Shown here in pieces: positions 33,625 through 41,370 of a stretch of DNA of 43,139 bases (position 1 is the first letter of the stretch; every line of letters begins with the position of its first letter). The DNA is taken from assembly GCF_024160105.1 (NCBI RefSeq), contig NZ_JAMFTQ010000019.1, positions 1 through 43,139 of the forward strand, given 5' to 3'. Below the pieces are notes generated by a model that saw only the letters and a list, made by a program, of their open reading frames with translations, was not told the origin of the DNA and searched no databases. Source of the DNA: Corynebacterium stercoris. GTDB taxonomy: Bacteria; Actinomycetota; Actinomycetes; Mycobacteriales; Mycobacteriaceae. The position numbers and the translations under genes were made by a program.

Positions 33625-35795
33625 GGCCAGATCGCACCTCCGGACTGGGTGAAGGAAAAATTGGTGAGGTAAGTGCTGTAGAGCTGCACACATTCAACGT
33701 CGAGGCCGTCGAGTCGGCTCACTGTTGACTGGAAAGCCAAGTCGTCGTCGGTGACGATGTACGCGGTCGTAACGCTTCCCGTCTCGCGGATCGCGTCGGC
33801 GAACGATTCGACCGCAGCCAAGTTTGTGATGACTCCGTGCGATTCGGCCACGTCCCAGCCGCGGTCGGGGATGGACTCGATGACTCGCCCGAATTGGCCG
33901 GCTTTCATCCACAGAAGCGGGGCAATCTGCGTGTAGGCCAGTCCGTGGCGCACCCGCGTCGGGGGCTCGTACGTAAGGGTGAAGAACCTGGCGTTAGCCT
34001 CGAATCCGTCGGCCATCGGGAACTCGTCAGTGAACTTGTAGTCACCCTTGATCGGGTCGCCGGCCGGGTTTTTGCCGGTGATTGCAGCCTCAATACGAGG
34101 CTTTGTGACGAAGTCACATACTCCGAGGCGCTCCCATTCAGGGTCCCCAGGGCGGAAGCCGTCTTTGGTTAGTTTCTTAGCCTCCGCGAAGCTCACTTCA
34201 TTGTTCGTAATTGAGATTGAGCGGCGTCTGCCACCGTCCTGTTTGTTGAGACGCATCACTGCATGGGCGGTTGTTCCCGAACCGGAGAAGAAATCGAGGA
34301 TCGTCGCGTCGGGCTTGCCGGCGACAAAAAAGTGAATAGTGTCTTCGACAGCGTAGAGAGACTTCGGATAGTCGAATCGCTTTTCTCCCAGGCACGAGGT
34401 GAGTAGCGCGGTTCCAAACCTACTTGAGTCATGCGATGCCAGACGCCACTGAGACGTGGGGATGACACTGCGGCCACTTTCTATTTCAACTCCGATAACG
34501 CTGCCGTCTTTTGCTCGGCCCGCAATCTCAATTTGACCGTTCTCAATTTTGGAAATTTCACCGCTTGACAGATGGTAGATTCTTGTATTTTCTCCGTTGA
34601 TGCGCCCTACTCTGATGTAACCGTCAGCAGCGCGTTTCAAAAGAGTGGCTTGCCCTAGTTGCCAACGCCCCTCGTCGCCGTTTTTACGAAGCGGCCAAAC
34701 TTGAATCAGGTCCTCTGGACCTTCAACGCTGTGTCGGTTTACGTCTTTAGGAAGCGAATCACCAGCCGCGACTACTCGCCCCTCCCCATCAAGGTAAATC
34801 GGATAGAACAAATCTGGACGATCTGAGCGACTAGCATTCGAACCAGACCGCCAAAGAGTGTTCCAGTAAAGGGGGTCTTTCGGCTTCGAGTTTTCGGAAG
34901 CATCGCTGAATCCAAACCCCTCGGAACTTTCAACCGGCGAAGGAGTGGCATTACCCAGCATCACGAAGAAAAGGAACTCATCCGAACGACCAAAATATCC
35001 CTTACGACTCACGCCGCCAGGCTTAATAACGCTGCTCACCATCTGAATCCGCGCCTCCGGGAACGTCTGCTCCAGCAGCATTCCCAACCGCAGGTACTCC
35101 TTCTCGTCAATCGTGACAATGAGCACCGAATCCTCGGGGTTAAGAAGCTCCTTTGCGAGTTCCAGACGCTTCTCCATCATCGACAGCCACTTGGAGTGCT
35201 TGTACTGGTCGTCTCCGTCAACGTAGTCGTTGTTGTACTTCCAGTCCTTGTCACGGGTGTTGTACGGCGGGTCGATGTAGATGCAGTCCAACTTGTGACG
35301 GTGGGTGTACGTCAGCAAGTTCAAAGCGTGGAGGTTCTCGGCGTTAATGACCGTGTGAAACGGCGCCTGGGGGTCATCAGAGTTCACGACCTCACCGGTC
35401 TGGACGAGCCCGGGGTAGATCGTGTCATCGTGCTGAGCGACTACGACAAGGTCGTCTACTGCAACCCCGTCTCGCACCTCCGCCTCGGAGTCCTTCGCGG
35501 GCTTCGTTTCGACAACCACCGCGGTGGCCCCTCCCTCGGCCGTGCGGTCAATCTTCGCCACTGTCCACAGCGCCGGGTCGGTGGGTTTCGTTGATCCACG
35601 CTCGGGCAGAAGGTGAACCGTATCGCCGCGGCGAACAGGCCGGGTTGGAAGCTCGACAGCGTCGGGCAGGTGGCGCTCAAAGACGAGGCCGAAGGAGCGC
35701 TGGTTGGTGGCGTGACGAAACTCGCGCTCCAGTTCTTGGGCCATCCGCGGGTCATAGGCCCGGGCCTGGGCAAGCAGGTCAGTCAGTCGTGACAT
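33621..35795 (-). CDS. Type III-like DNA adenine methyltransferase (Mod)
   Basis: The 724-residue protein is a beta-class N6-adenine methyltransferase. The catalytic motif D-P-P-Y (175-178, in IYIDPPYNT) comes first, and the SAM motif F-F-S-G-S-G-T-T (about 504-511) later. The target-recognition region between them carries the specificity. The N-terminus (1-140) is an extra domain with no motif I recognise. The gene is transcribed before res and coupled to it. The central part (about 34450-34950) is less GC-rich than the ends, consistent with exchange of the recognition segment. Recognition sequence unknown. Confidence 0.9.
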   Translation of the reverse strand: MSRLTDLLAQARAYDPRMAQELEREFRHATNQRSFGLVFERHLPDAVELPTRPVRRGDTVHLLPERGSTKPTDPALWTVAKIDRTAEGGATAVVVETKPAKDSEAEVRDGVAVDDLVVVAQHDDTIYPGLVQTGEVVNSDDPQAPFHTVINAENLHALNLLTYTHRHKLDCIYIDPPYNTRDKDWKYNNDYVDGDDQYKHSKWLSMMEKRLELAKELLNPEDSVLIVTIDEKEYLRLGMLLEQTFPEARIQMVSSVIKPGGVSRKGYFGRSDEFLFFVMLGNATPSPVESSEGFGFSDASENSKPKDPLYWNTLWRSGSNASRSDRPDLFYPIYLDGEGRVVAAGDSLPKDVNRHSVEGPEDLIQVWPLRKNGDEGRWQLGQATLLKRAADGYIRVGRINGENTRIYHLSSGEISKIENGQIEIAGRAKDGSVIGVEIESGRSVIPTSQWRLASHDSSRFGTALLTSCLGEKRFDYPKSLYAVEDTIHFFVAGKPDATILDFFSGSGTTAHAVMRLNKQDGGRRRSISITNNEVSFAEAKKLTKDGFRPGDPEWERLGVCDFVTKPRIEAAITGKNPAGDPIKGDYKFTDEFPMADGFEANARFFTLTYEPPTRVRHGLAYTQIAPLLWMKAGQFGRVIESIPDRGWDVAESHGVITNLAAVESFADAIRETGSVTTAYIVTDDDLAFQSTVSRLDGLDVECVQLYSTYLTNFSFTQSGGAIWP

Positions 35796-35820
35796 GGGTG
35801 TCCTCTCTAGTGCTGTTTCA

Positions 35821-35843
35821 AGGTTAACGAACCTTTCGGTTCG
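35821..35843. promoter_or_regulatory. Interleaved inverted repeats upstream of mod
   Basis: AGGTT-AACG-AACCT (35821-35834) overlaps CGAACC-TTTC-GGTTCG (35828-35843). Both are perfect inverted repeats 26 nt or more upstream of the mod start. They lie in the divergent region between mod and the DUF4145 gene and could be an operator. Confidence 0.4.
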
Positions 35844-35976
35844 GGACTCGAAGCGAGCGGCGAACAGCGTTTGATGACCAGCCTGCCCTAGTCGTCGGCA
35901 TGTTCGAAAGAAAACGGGAGGTGTCGTTGCTGGTAGTTACGATTGACCTGACCGCCCCCTCGATCAAAGGAGTTTC

Positions 35977-36693
35977 ATGCTCGGGAGAAAAGAGTTCAGC
36001 CTACTTTTTCTGCACCCCAATGACGGACATACTGTGTTTCGTTTCGAAGACTCGACAGCCAACAAAGGTTCGATTGAATGCCCGAACTGCGGCCGCGGCC
36101 GAACGGTGAATATCGCTAAGTCCTACCCGACGGGCAGCACCGAGAGGAAGCATTTCCGGTGGATGGTTTGCACCGAGTGCCTCGGAGCGTCTATCGCGAT
36201 GTCCGACGGCCGGTCTGAATGGACTGTTTTCCCTCCTGCTGCTGGCGACCGGCCGATACGAAATTTGCCGAATCACATAGGCGAGATGTGGCGCGAGGCC
36301 GTGCTCACGCACTCCGTGGGCGCCTACACCAGCTCTGTTCTGATGTGTAGGAAGATTGTGTTCGCAGCCGCTGTGGAGTTTGGCCTTCCTCCGAAAGACA
36401 AGGACGGCTGGGCTCCGAAATTCAAAACCTGCGTTAACTATTTGGTTGAGAACGATTACCTCACGCATCGCATGAAAAACGATTGGGCAGACAGTATCCG
36501 GGAGTGGGGCAACGATGCCACTCACGAAATCGAAGCGATAACCGATAGAACTGCGACGAACGCGCTGGATTTCACTCAACAGCTCCTCGCCATGTCCTTC
36601 CAGTTCACGCAAGACGCTCAAGCCAGCAGTGAAGATGAGCAACCTCAGCGGCAACTCAGTGTTCCGCGAACGTCAGGCAACGCTCCCTACTAA
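35977..36693 (+). CDS. DUF4145-domain protein with zinc ribbon
   Basis: The 238-residue protein has an N-terminal zinc-ribbon-like part with C-P-N-C (about residues 35-38) and C-T-E-C (about 65-68). From about residue 90 a DUF4145 domain follows: SSVLMCRKIVFAAAVEFGL, FKTCVNYLVENDYLTHRMKNDWADSIREWGNDATHE. DUF4145 proteins are often linked to restriction-modification and other phage-defence loci, and their activity is unknown. The ATG has AAAGGAG 8 nt upstream and a TACGAT box at 35938-35943. It is divergent from mod-res. Confidence 0.8.
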   Translation: MLGRKEFSLLFLHPNDGHTVFRFEDSTANKGSIECPNCGRGRTVNIAKSYPTGSTERKHFRWMVCTECLGASIAMSDGRSEWTVFPPAAGDRPIRNLPNHIGEMWREAVLTHSVGAYTSSVLMCRKIVFAAAVEFGLPPKDKDGWAPKFKTCVNYLVENDYLTHRMKNDWADSIREWGNDATHEIEAITDRTATNALDFTQQLLAMSFQFTQDAQASSEDEQPQRQLSVPRTSGNAPY

Positions 36694-36744
36694 CCACGTA
36701 CCCCCGACCTGGCGACAACGTGGCTACGACGACATGCTCAAAGC

Positions 36745-37020
36745 ATGACCTCACACCACGACAATCCTTGGTCCGACGAAGCCGCGCCCGACAACTTCTA
36801 CGCACTCACAATGAAAGGCTCCGCCCCGTACCCCGCAACGGGGTCTCGTATCGAAGTCCGAGACGAGAACTTCAACCTCCTGTCCGTCCACTGGTCGGCG
36901 GCCGCAGCCCTTGGGGAAACAGGCGAACGGTTAGCCCGCGGCGACAAGGCTGCTGTGTACCTCGCGCGGTGGGACCGGATCGAAACCGACAACGACCCAC
37001 TACTCAAAGAGACGTCCTAG
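36745..37020 (+). CDS. Hypothetical 91-residue protein, possibly the N-terminal part of a frameshifted gene
   Basis: The protein (starts MTSHHDNPWSDEAAPDN, ends LLKETS) is soluble, acidic and without a recognised domain. The ribosome-binding site is weak. Directly after its stop another frame, shifted by one base, carries a convincing protein with no usable start codon nearby. The two may be one broken gene. It follows the DUF4145 gene on the same strand after 51 nt. Confidence 0.5.
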   Translation: MTSHHDNPWSDEAAPDNFYALTMKGSAPYPATGSRIEVRDENFNLLSVHWSAAAALGETGERLARGDKAAVYLARWDRIETDNDPLLKETS

Positions 37021-37676
37021 CCTCCATCGAATCTCGTACCCCTGCGGTTGTTCGCCACCCTGGGCTCTCGGCAGGCTCCTGGGGTATTAGCCACCACCAC
37101 TTTGACGAATCAGACATAGAGTTCCTTTCCGTACCGGTTCCAAAACGGCGGCGTCCCGAGTCGGTCCTTCTCCACCTCGACTTGTTCCTCAACCGCGACG
37201 AGCTCGCGCACATGAACGTGTTCCTCGGCCGCAATGCCGAGACCGTGCGTCTGCTGGGCGCCGACGGTGAGCACGTCGAGTTCGACGTGGCGCAGGCCAA
37301 GAAGTTCCTGACTGCACTTGTGAAGAACTGCGACCGCGCCACCGGACTCGTGACGCTTGAGGCCGACGCTGACCCGCGGAACTTGTCGATGTGGGAGCGC
37401 TCTCGGCTCGTCGCAGAAACACACATGGAGCACGACACTCTCGTGGCTGACACAGGCGTCTACGAGGACGCGCCTCGCGAATTGATCGACGCCCGCTTCG
37501 GGAAACAGACCTACGAGGTTTGGACAGAAGGTGGTACCGAGTTTATCGGCCGCACGAACAAGCTCGCGCTTGCCCGGAAGATCGCGGAGAACTGCCGGAA
37601 GGAGGGACTGCCGGCGGTGGTGTGCCAGACGCGACGGTGGTTTGTGCCGGCTGGCGAGCAGACAGCGGCACGGTGA
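37014..37676 (+). CDS. Hypothetical protein, start unresolved
   Basis: This frame encodes protein-like sequence from about 37020 to TGA 37676, including FDESDIEFLSVPVPKRRR, LHLDLFLNRDELAHMNVFLG, FLTALVKNCDRATGLVTLEAD and WTEGGTEFIGRTNKLALARK. No ATG or GTG occurs in frame before ATG 37212; TTG 37182 is the only other option. The sequence upstream of those starts looks coding. Either the first part of the gene lies in the frame at 36745 and a frameshift separates them, or a rare start is used. I do not recognise the family. Confidence 0.5.
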   Translation, partial: VLASIESRTPAVVRHPGLSAGSWGISHHHFDESDIEFLSVPVPKRRRPESVLLHLDLFLNRDELAHMNVFLGRNAETVRLLGADGEHVEFDVAQAKKFLTALVKNCDRATGLVTLEADADPRNLSMWERSRLVAETHMEHDTLVADTGVYEDAPRELIDARFGKQTYEVWTEGGTEFIGRTNKLALARKIAENCRKEGLPAVVCQTRRWFVPAGEQTAAR

Positions 37677-37830
37677 TCCTGCCCTGTCCAAGGACGAGCG
37701 CTTTACCCGAGAAATGATGCCCCGCACGCGGCCAAGTTGACTGAGGACGTTCTCGGTCGCGTCTCGAAACTGCCTAGCCAGAGGTGATACCCAGAAGCTA
37801 AACTCTCCTCCTAGAACATGAGGGAGGCTC

Positions 37831-38598
37831 GTGAGCGACTTAGACAGGTTTCGCAACGAAGGGCGGCGTAAGCGTAAGACCACCGTCGCGTGGACGGAGT
37901 CCACAAAGCCGAGCGGGGAATCAGATCGCCTTGCGGGTGACCGCGAGCTCTATGAAGTTTTGCGGGAACAAGGCTTCCAGGGCAGGGACTACGACGATTT
38001 TGAAATCGAGCTCATGGGGTACGGGTTCGCATGTATCAAGAAGTGGATTCTGACGAAAGAACTGCTTTCCAAATGCCGTGAGAAACTGAAATTCGTCCCC
38101 AAGGACGAGGACGTCCGTTTAGACCTCCTCACCCCAGAAGAAGCAGAAGAAATTGCCCAAGACATCGTCGTGGAATCCGTCCTCGGGTTTCGGGAAGACG
38201 CGCTTGTTGGAGGAAAGTGGTCACCGACTGGCGGAGCGAGTTTGAAGACCTTCTTCGTCGGCAGGTGCTTAATTGAGGCGTGCAAGGTGCTGAAACAACG
38301 TGCCAAAGAGCTCAAGAAGACTGCACGCTACATACAAGAGGTTGAAGAAGATGAATTGCACAACCTGCCTTCACGCGAAATGCCGTTGGAGACGCAATTT
38401 GAACGCGACGACGAACTGCGCCTCGTGACCGGGTTGCTTTCGGAGAGAGGGTTGGAAGTCGTGCGTTTGCATGCTGAGGGACTTTCTGCGAAGGACATTG
38501 CGGGCAGACTCGGAATGCTTCCTCGCAATGTGAACAAAACGTTGGAAAGGGCGCGAGGGAAAGCCAGAAAGCATAGGAACGAAGGAGGCGTGGCATGA
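37831..38598 (+). CDS. Sigma-factor-like protein with region-4 helix-turn-helix
   Basis: The 255-residue protein has a basic N-terminus, a helical middle (DDFEIELMGYGFACIKKWILTKELLSKCREK and SLKTFFVGRCLIEACKVLKQRAKE) that could correspond to sigma region 2, and a C-terminal helix-turn-helix of sigma region-4 type (GLEVVRLHAEGLSAKDIAGRLGMLPRNVNKTLERAR). GTG 37831 has GGGAGG upstream. It resembles sigma-70-related proteins seen in actinobacterial accessory regions. Its stop overlaps the ATG of a 59-residue gene. It may control nearby island genes. No anti-sigma gene is visible. Confidence 0.7.
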   Translation: MSDLDRFRNEGRRKRKTTVAWTESTKPSGESDRLAGDRELYEVLREQGFQGRDYDDFEIELMGYGFACIKKWILTKELLSKCREKLKFVPKDEDVRLDLLTPEEAEEIAQDIVVESVLGFREDALVGGKWSPTGGASLKTFFVGRCLIEACKVLKQRAKELKKTARYIQEVEEDELHNLPSREMPLETQFERDDELRLVTGLLSERGLEVVRLHAEGLSAKDIAGRLGMLPRNVNKTLERARGKARKHRNEGGVA

Positions 38599-38774
38599 CT
38601 AGCCGTTACAAAGAGGCGTTGGGGCGCTCGTCATTTGGCACTCAAGAGGTACGCCAAATGCGGTCGAAAGTGTCGAATGAGCAGACCGCCGCAATGGCAA
38701 GAAAACTCGCTCAGAAACGTGCCACTACCAGCAAAAAGGGGAAATTCGTACGCTTACCCCCTAAGACTGAGTGA
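38595..38774 (+). CDS. Small basic protein (59 residues) coupled to the sigma-like gene
   Basis: The protein starts MTSRYKEALGRSSFGTQEV and ends KGKFVRLPPKTE. It is Lys/Arg-rich with no membrane segment. Its ATG overlaps the previous stop (ATGA), and GGAGG lies upstream, so it is translationally coupled to the sigma-like gene. It is a candidate partner or regulator of that protein. No family recognised. An 11-bp hairpin begins at its last base. Confidence 0.6.
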   Translation: MTSRYKEALGRSSFGTQEVRQMRSKVSNEQTAAMARKLAQKRATTSKKGKFVRLPPKTE

Positions 38775-38801
38775 CGGGGCCGAGTTGGCGCTCGACCCCG
38801 T
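38774..38801 (+). terminator. GC-rich hairpin after the sigma-like/small gene pair
   Basis: An 11-bp stem with one mismatch (ACGGGGCCGAG / CTCGACCCCGT, loop TTGGCG) follows the stop codon. There is no T-run, so it may be an attenuating or mRNA-stabilising hairpin rather than a full terminator. Confidence 0.45.
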
Positions 38802-38922
38802 TCCGACGAGAGATTAGTCTCGGTCACCACTTGGACGTGATACACCGAGTCTAACTGAGTCAACAGCGTTTCAAGCACGAAACGCGCTCACTCTCGTCAG
38901 ACTCCATAGGAGGTTGTCGAGA

Positions 38923-39135
38923 ATGGCTCGACGCAGTGTTAATCGGTCTGCAAAGACCGGCAAGTTCGTTTCCAACGCGGCTAGGGGCCGGTGGCCTAAC
39001 AAGACCACTACCGAACGAGTCGGGAAGGGAACCAGCAACAATCGCACCGTAACCCGCTCTGCAACGACGGGTCGCTTCGTAACGAAGCGTTGGGGCGACG
39101 AGAACCCCGGCGGAACCATCCGCCAGCGGGTTTAG
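38923..39135 (+). CDS. Small twin-repeat basic protein (R-S-A-x-T-G-K/R-F-V family)
   Basis: The 70-residue protein is two copies of one motif. The first is R-S-V-N-R-S-A-K-T-G-K-F-V-S (residues 4-17). The second is R-T-V-T-R-S-A-T-T-G-R-F-V-T (about 41-54). A short A-R-G-R-W-P-N-K-T-T-like tail follows the first copy and a related one the second. ATG 38923 has TAGGAGG upstream; an in-frame TTG at 38914 is less likely. Small proteins of this kind are common in bacterial accessory DNA and often lack a true function name. A strong terminator follows at 39173. Nucleic-acid binding is plausible from the charge but unproven. Confidence 0.65.
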   Translation: MARRSVNRSAKTGKFVSNAARGRWPNKTTTERVGKGTSNNRTVTRSATTGRFVTKRWGDENPGGTIRQRV

Positions 39136-39172
39136 CCGAAGAAGTCGGCTCCTGACGGAGTCGGCTGACTAG

Positions 39173-39216
39173 AAGACCCCATTCATGCTGACTGAGTTCG
39201 GCGTGAATGGGGTCTT
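39173..39216 (+). terminator. Very strong hairpin terminator
   Basis: A 16-bp stem with one G-T pair (39173-39188 with 39201-39216) encloses a 12-nt loop. It ends the plus-strand transcript and may also serve the opposite direction, since its stem is flanked by pyrimidine-rich sequence. Confidence 0.75.
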
Positions 39217-39486
39217 CCATTCTCGCCCCTTCGTATACCCGTGAGAAGGCTATAGACCAAGGTCACCTTCGAAGTTTGGAACTAGATCGTCGGGTCCGTG
39301 GAACTAGGGTTGGAATCGGGCAACATCAGCAGTGGTCAATGAGTTTTCCGAAACCCCCATTGCACTCCATTAACCAGTAACAACGAGGTCAGGCGGGGTG
39401 TTATCCACAAATTAATAGAAAAAAGAGACGATAAATAGGCACTTCCAGCACTGCTATTGCCGTATGGATGCCGTACAGCTCCGCCG
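39217..39486. other. Non-coding stretch with a DnaA-box-like site and AT-rich segment
   Basis: TTATCCACA (39401-39409) matches the DnaA box consensus and is followed by an AT-rich run to about 39440. Nothing here looks coding. It lies between the island terminator and the 3' end of the integrase fragment. Confidence 0.4.
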
Positions 39487-39990
39487 CTAAAGGATGGAAT
39501 CCATCGCTGCTGTCAGAGAATCTAGGTCACTATCGAACAGCTCGGTGTAGTGATCCAACGTCATCGAAATGTTCTTATGTCTCACCTGACGTGAGATTAC
39601 AGAGATGGGTGCCCCCACGCTCACCATCAAAGAGACGGCGGTGTGACGAAGATCATGAGATGTCACATGGGGGAAATCCTCATCTACTGCTTGAATGCGT
39701 CCTACGGCACAACCGAGCCACGACTTCGTCCCCTGCGGTCGCTTTAACGGCTCCTTTGTTCCCTGTTTGGTGAAGAGGAAGTCTGTTTTCTTCTTCCCCT
39801 TGCACAGTGCTTTGAGTTCATCGTCCAGCTTCGAAGAAAAGGCAACTACACGCCTTGAACCCTCAGTCTTGAGAGCTTCCTTGATATGCACTTCATTGCC
39901 AACCGTGACAGCCTGACGCTTAATACTGATTCGGTGCCGTTCAAAGTCAAGGTCTCCCACCTGAAGCCCCGCAACTTCACCGAACCGCAT
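39487..39990 (-). pseudogene. Tyrosine recombinase (integrase), N-terminally truncated
   Basis: The remaining 167 codons encode the catalytic domain of a phage-type integrase. Arg2 in M-R-F-G-E-V is the first catalytic Arg, H112 and R115 lie in SHDLRHTA, H138 in RQVRHKN, and Y148 in LDHYTELF is the nucleophile. The arm- and core-binding domains are gone. Upstream the frame continues only nine codons, in sequence that does not match the family, to a stop at 40018-40020. The break therefore lies near 39991-40005. The fragment marks the right edge of the island that began at the tRNA-Leu gene. Confidence 0.85.
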
Positions 39991-40072
39991 TTCCCGCCTG
40001 CATTCCGCAGAATCGACCTAGACTTAAACGTGAACGTGGTGCTGCCACCACTTGCAGAACGGAGGGAAATTC

Positions 40073-41278
40073 ATGGTCAACGAGAACATCGAGAAATTAT
40101 CAGCCACGCTGGAGGAAACTCGTGCCGAGCGGGAAGAGCTGTATAAGTGGTTCCACCGGAACCCGGAGTTGTCCATGGAGGAGCATGAGACAGCCGCCCG
40201 CATCGAAGAAGAGCTCAAACGCATGGGGCTCGAGGTGCAGACATTCGCGGGGACCGGCAAAGTCGCTGTCATCGAGAATGGGGACGGCCCGACCGTCTTG
40301 TTCCGGTCCGACCACGACGCGTTGCCGATCGCCGAAGACACTGGAGCCGATTACGCCGCGCCGGCCGAGAAAGGTGTCATGCACGCGTGCGGCCACGACA
40401 TGCACACCGCCGCGCATCTCGGTGCCGTGAACGCGCTCGTTCGCAACAAAGACGCTTGGTCGGGTACCTTCATCGCCCTTTTCCAACCCGGCGAGGAAGC
40501 TGGTGGCGGGGCCCGCCGAATGGTGGAGGACGGCCTTGTTCAACGGTTACCTAAGCCGGATTACGTGTTCGGCCAGCACGTTCTCGCCGAAGACCCGCCG
40601 CTCGGCTTCGCTTTCACGCCGGGTCGAATGACTACCGCCGCGTCGAACTGGAAGGTCCGCATCCACGGAAAATCCGGCCACGGCTCCCTTCCGCACCGCG
40701 CAATCGACCCGATTCCAACCGCGGGGACGATTGTCACCCGACTGCAAGCTGCGGTAGCCCGCGAGATCGACCCGCTCGAGATTGGCGTGATCTCGGTGGG
40801 ATCTATCCACGGCGGAACGTCGTCCAACTCGATCTGCGATCTTGTCGAGCTCGGAATCAACACGCGTGCCTCAACCGACGAGATCTCCGAACAGATCCAG
40901 GACATCATGAAACGCGTTATCACCGCCGAGTGCGAGGCCGGTAATTGCCCGGAACCGCCCGAGTTCGAATACCTCGATTCCGTCCCCGTGATCTACAACG
41001 ACAGGGATCTGACCGAGCGCCTCAAGAACACTTTCACCGATTACTTCGGCGAAGAACTGGTCGGATGGGGCGCTGGCTTATCCGGTTCCGAGGATTTCCC
41101 GGTCATCCCAAACGCCTGGGATGCCCCCTACGTCTTCATCTCCTGGTCCGGATTCGAGGAGGGCCACGATGGTCCGCCCAACCACAACAAGGGTTTCCTC
41201 CCGCAGCTCCAGCCGACTCTCGACCGCGGCTCTATGTCTGTGCTCCTCGCCGCAGCCACGGTCATGGCCAAGGATTAA
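40073..41278 (+). CDS. M20-family aminoacylase, AgaA-like (N-acyl-glutamine hydrolase)
   Basis: The 401-residue zinc peptidase-fold enzyme has the metal motif H-A-C-G-H-D-M-H (H104, C106, H108), the catalytic E-E in QPGEEAGGGARRM (141-142), SGHGSLPHRAIDP in the lid domain, and LSGSEDFPVIPNAW. The N-terminal TRAEREELYKWFHRNPELSM and later EFEYLDSVP blocks closely follow corynebacterial AgaA as I recall it. AgaA releases odorous fatty acids from N-acyl-glutamine conjugates of sweat. Other amino-acid amidohydrolases are possible. The start at ATG 40073 has GGAGGG upstream; TAGACT (40019-40024) fits a -10 box. Confidence 0.85.
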   Translation: MVNENIEKLSATLEETRAEREELYKWFHRNPELSMEEHETAARIEEELKRMGLEVQTFAGTGKVAVIENGDGPTVLFRSDHDALPIAEDTGADYAAPAEKGVMHACGHDMHTAAHLGAVNALVRNKDAWSGTFIALFQPGEEAGGGARRMVEDGLVQRLPKPDYVFGQHVLAEDPPLGFAFTPGRMTTAASNWKVRIHGKSGHGSLPHRAIDPIPTAGTIVTRLQAAVAREIDPLEIGVISVGSIHGGTSSNSICDLVELGINTRASTDEISEQIQDIMKRVITAECEAGNCPEPPEFEYLDSVPVIYNDRDLTERLKNTFTDYFGEELVGWGAGLSGSEDFPVIPNAWDAPYVFISWSGFEEGHDGPPNHNKGFLPQLQPTLDRGSMSVLLAAATVMAKD

Positions 41279-41300
41279 GACACGCCCCCGCTTATCGACG

Positions 41301-41334
41301 ATCGGCGCCGAGGCTTCCCCTCGGGGCCGATTTC
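41301..41334. terminator. Terminator between convergent genes
   Basis: A 13-bp stem with one mismatch (ATCGGCGCCGAGG / CCTCGGGGCCGAT) is followed by TTTCGTGT. It lies between the M20 gene and the convergent transporter gene. Confidence 0.7.
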
Positions 41335-41370
41335 GTGTGTCGGCACGATGCTAGCGCTGATATCTGCGAG

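Noticed and set aside
39579..39590. Short match to the att-like repeat (GTCTCACCTGA) inside the integrase fragment
   Set aside because: Only about 11 bases match and they lie in codons conserved in the integrase; it is not a credible right-hand att site.
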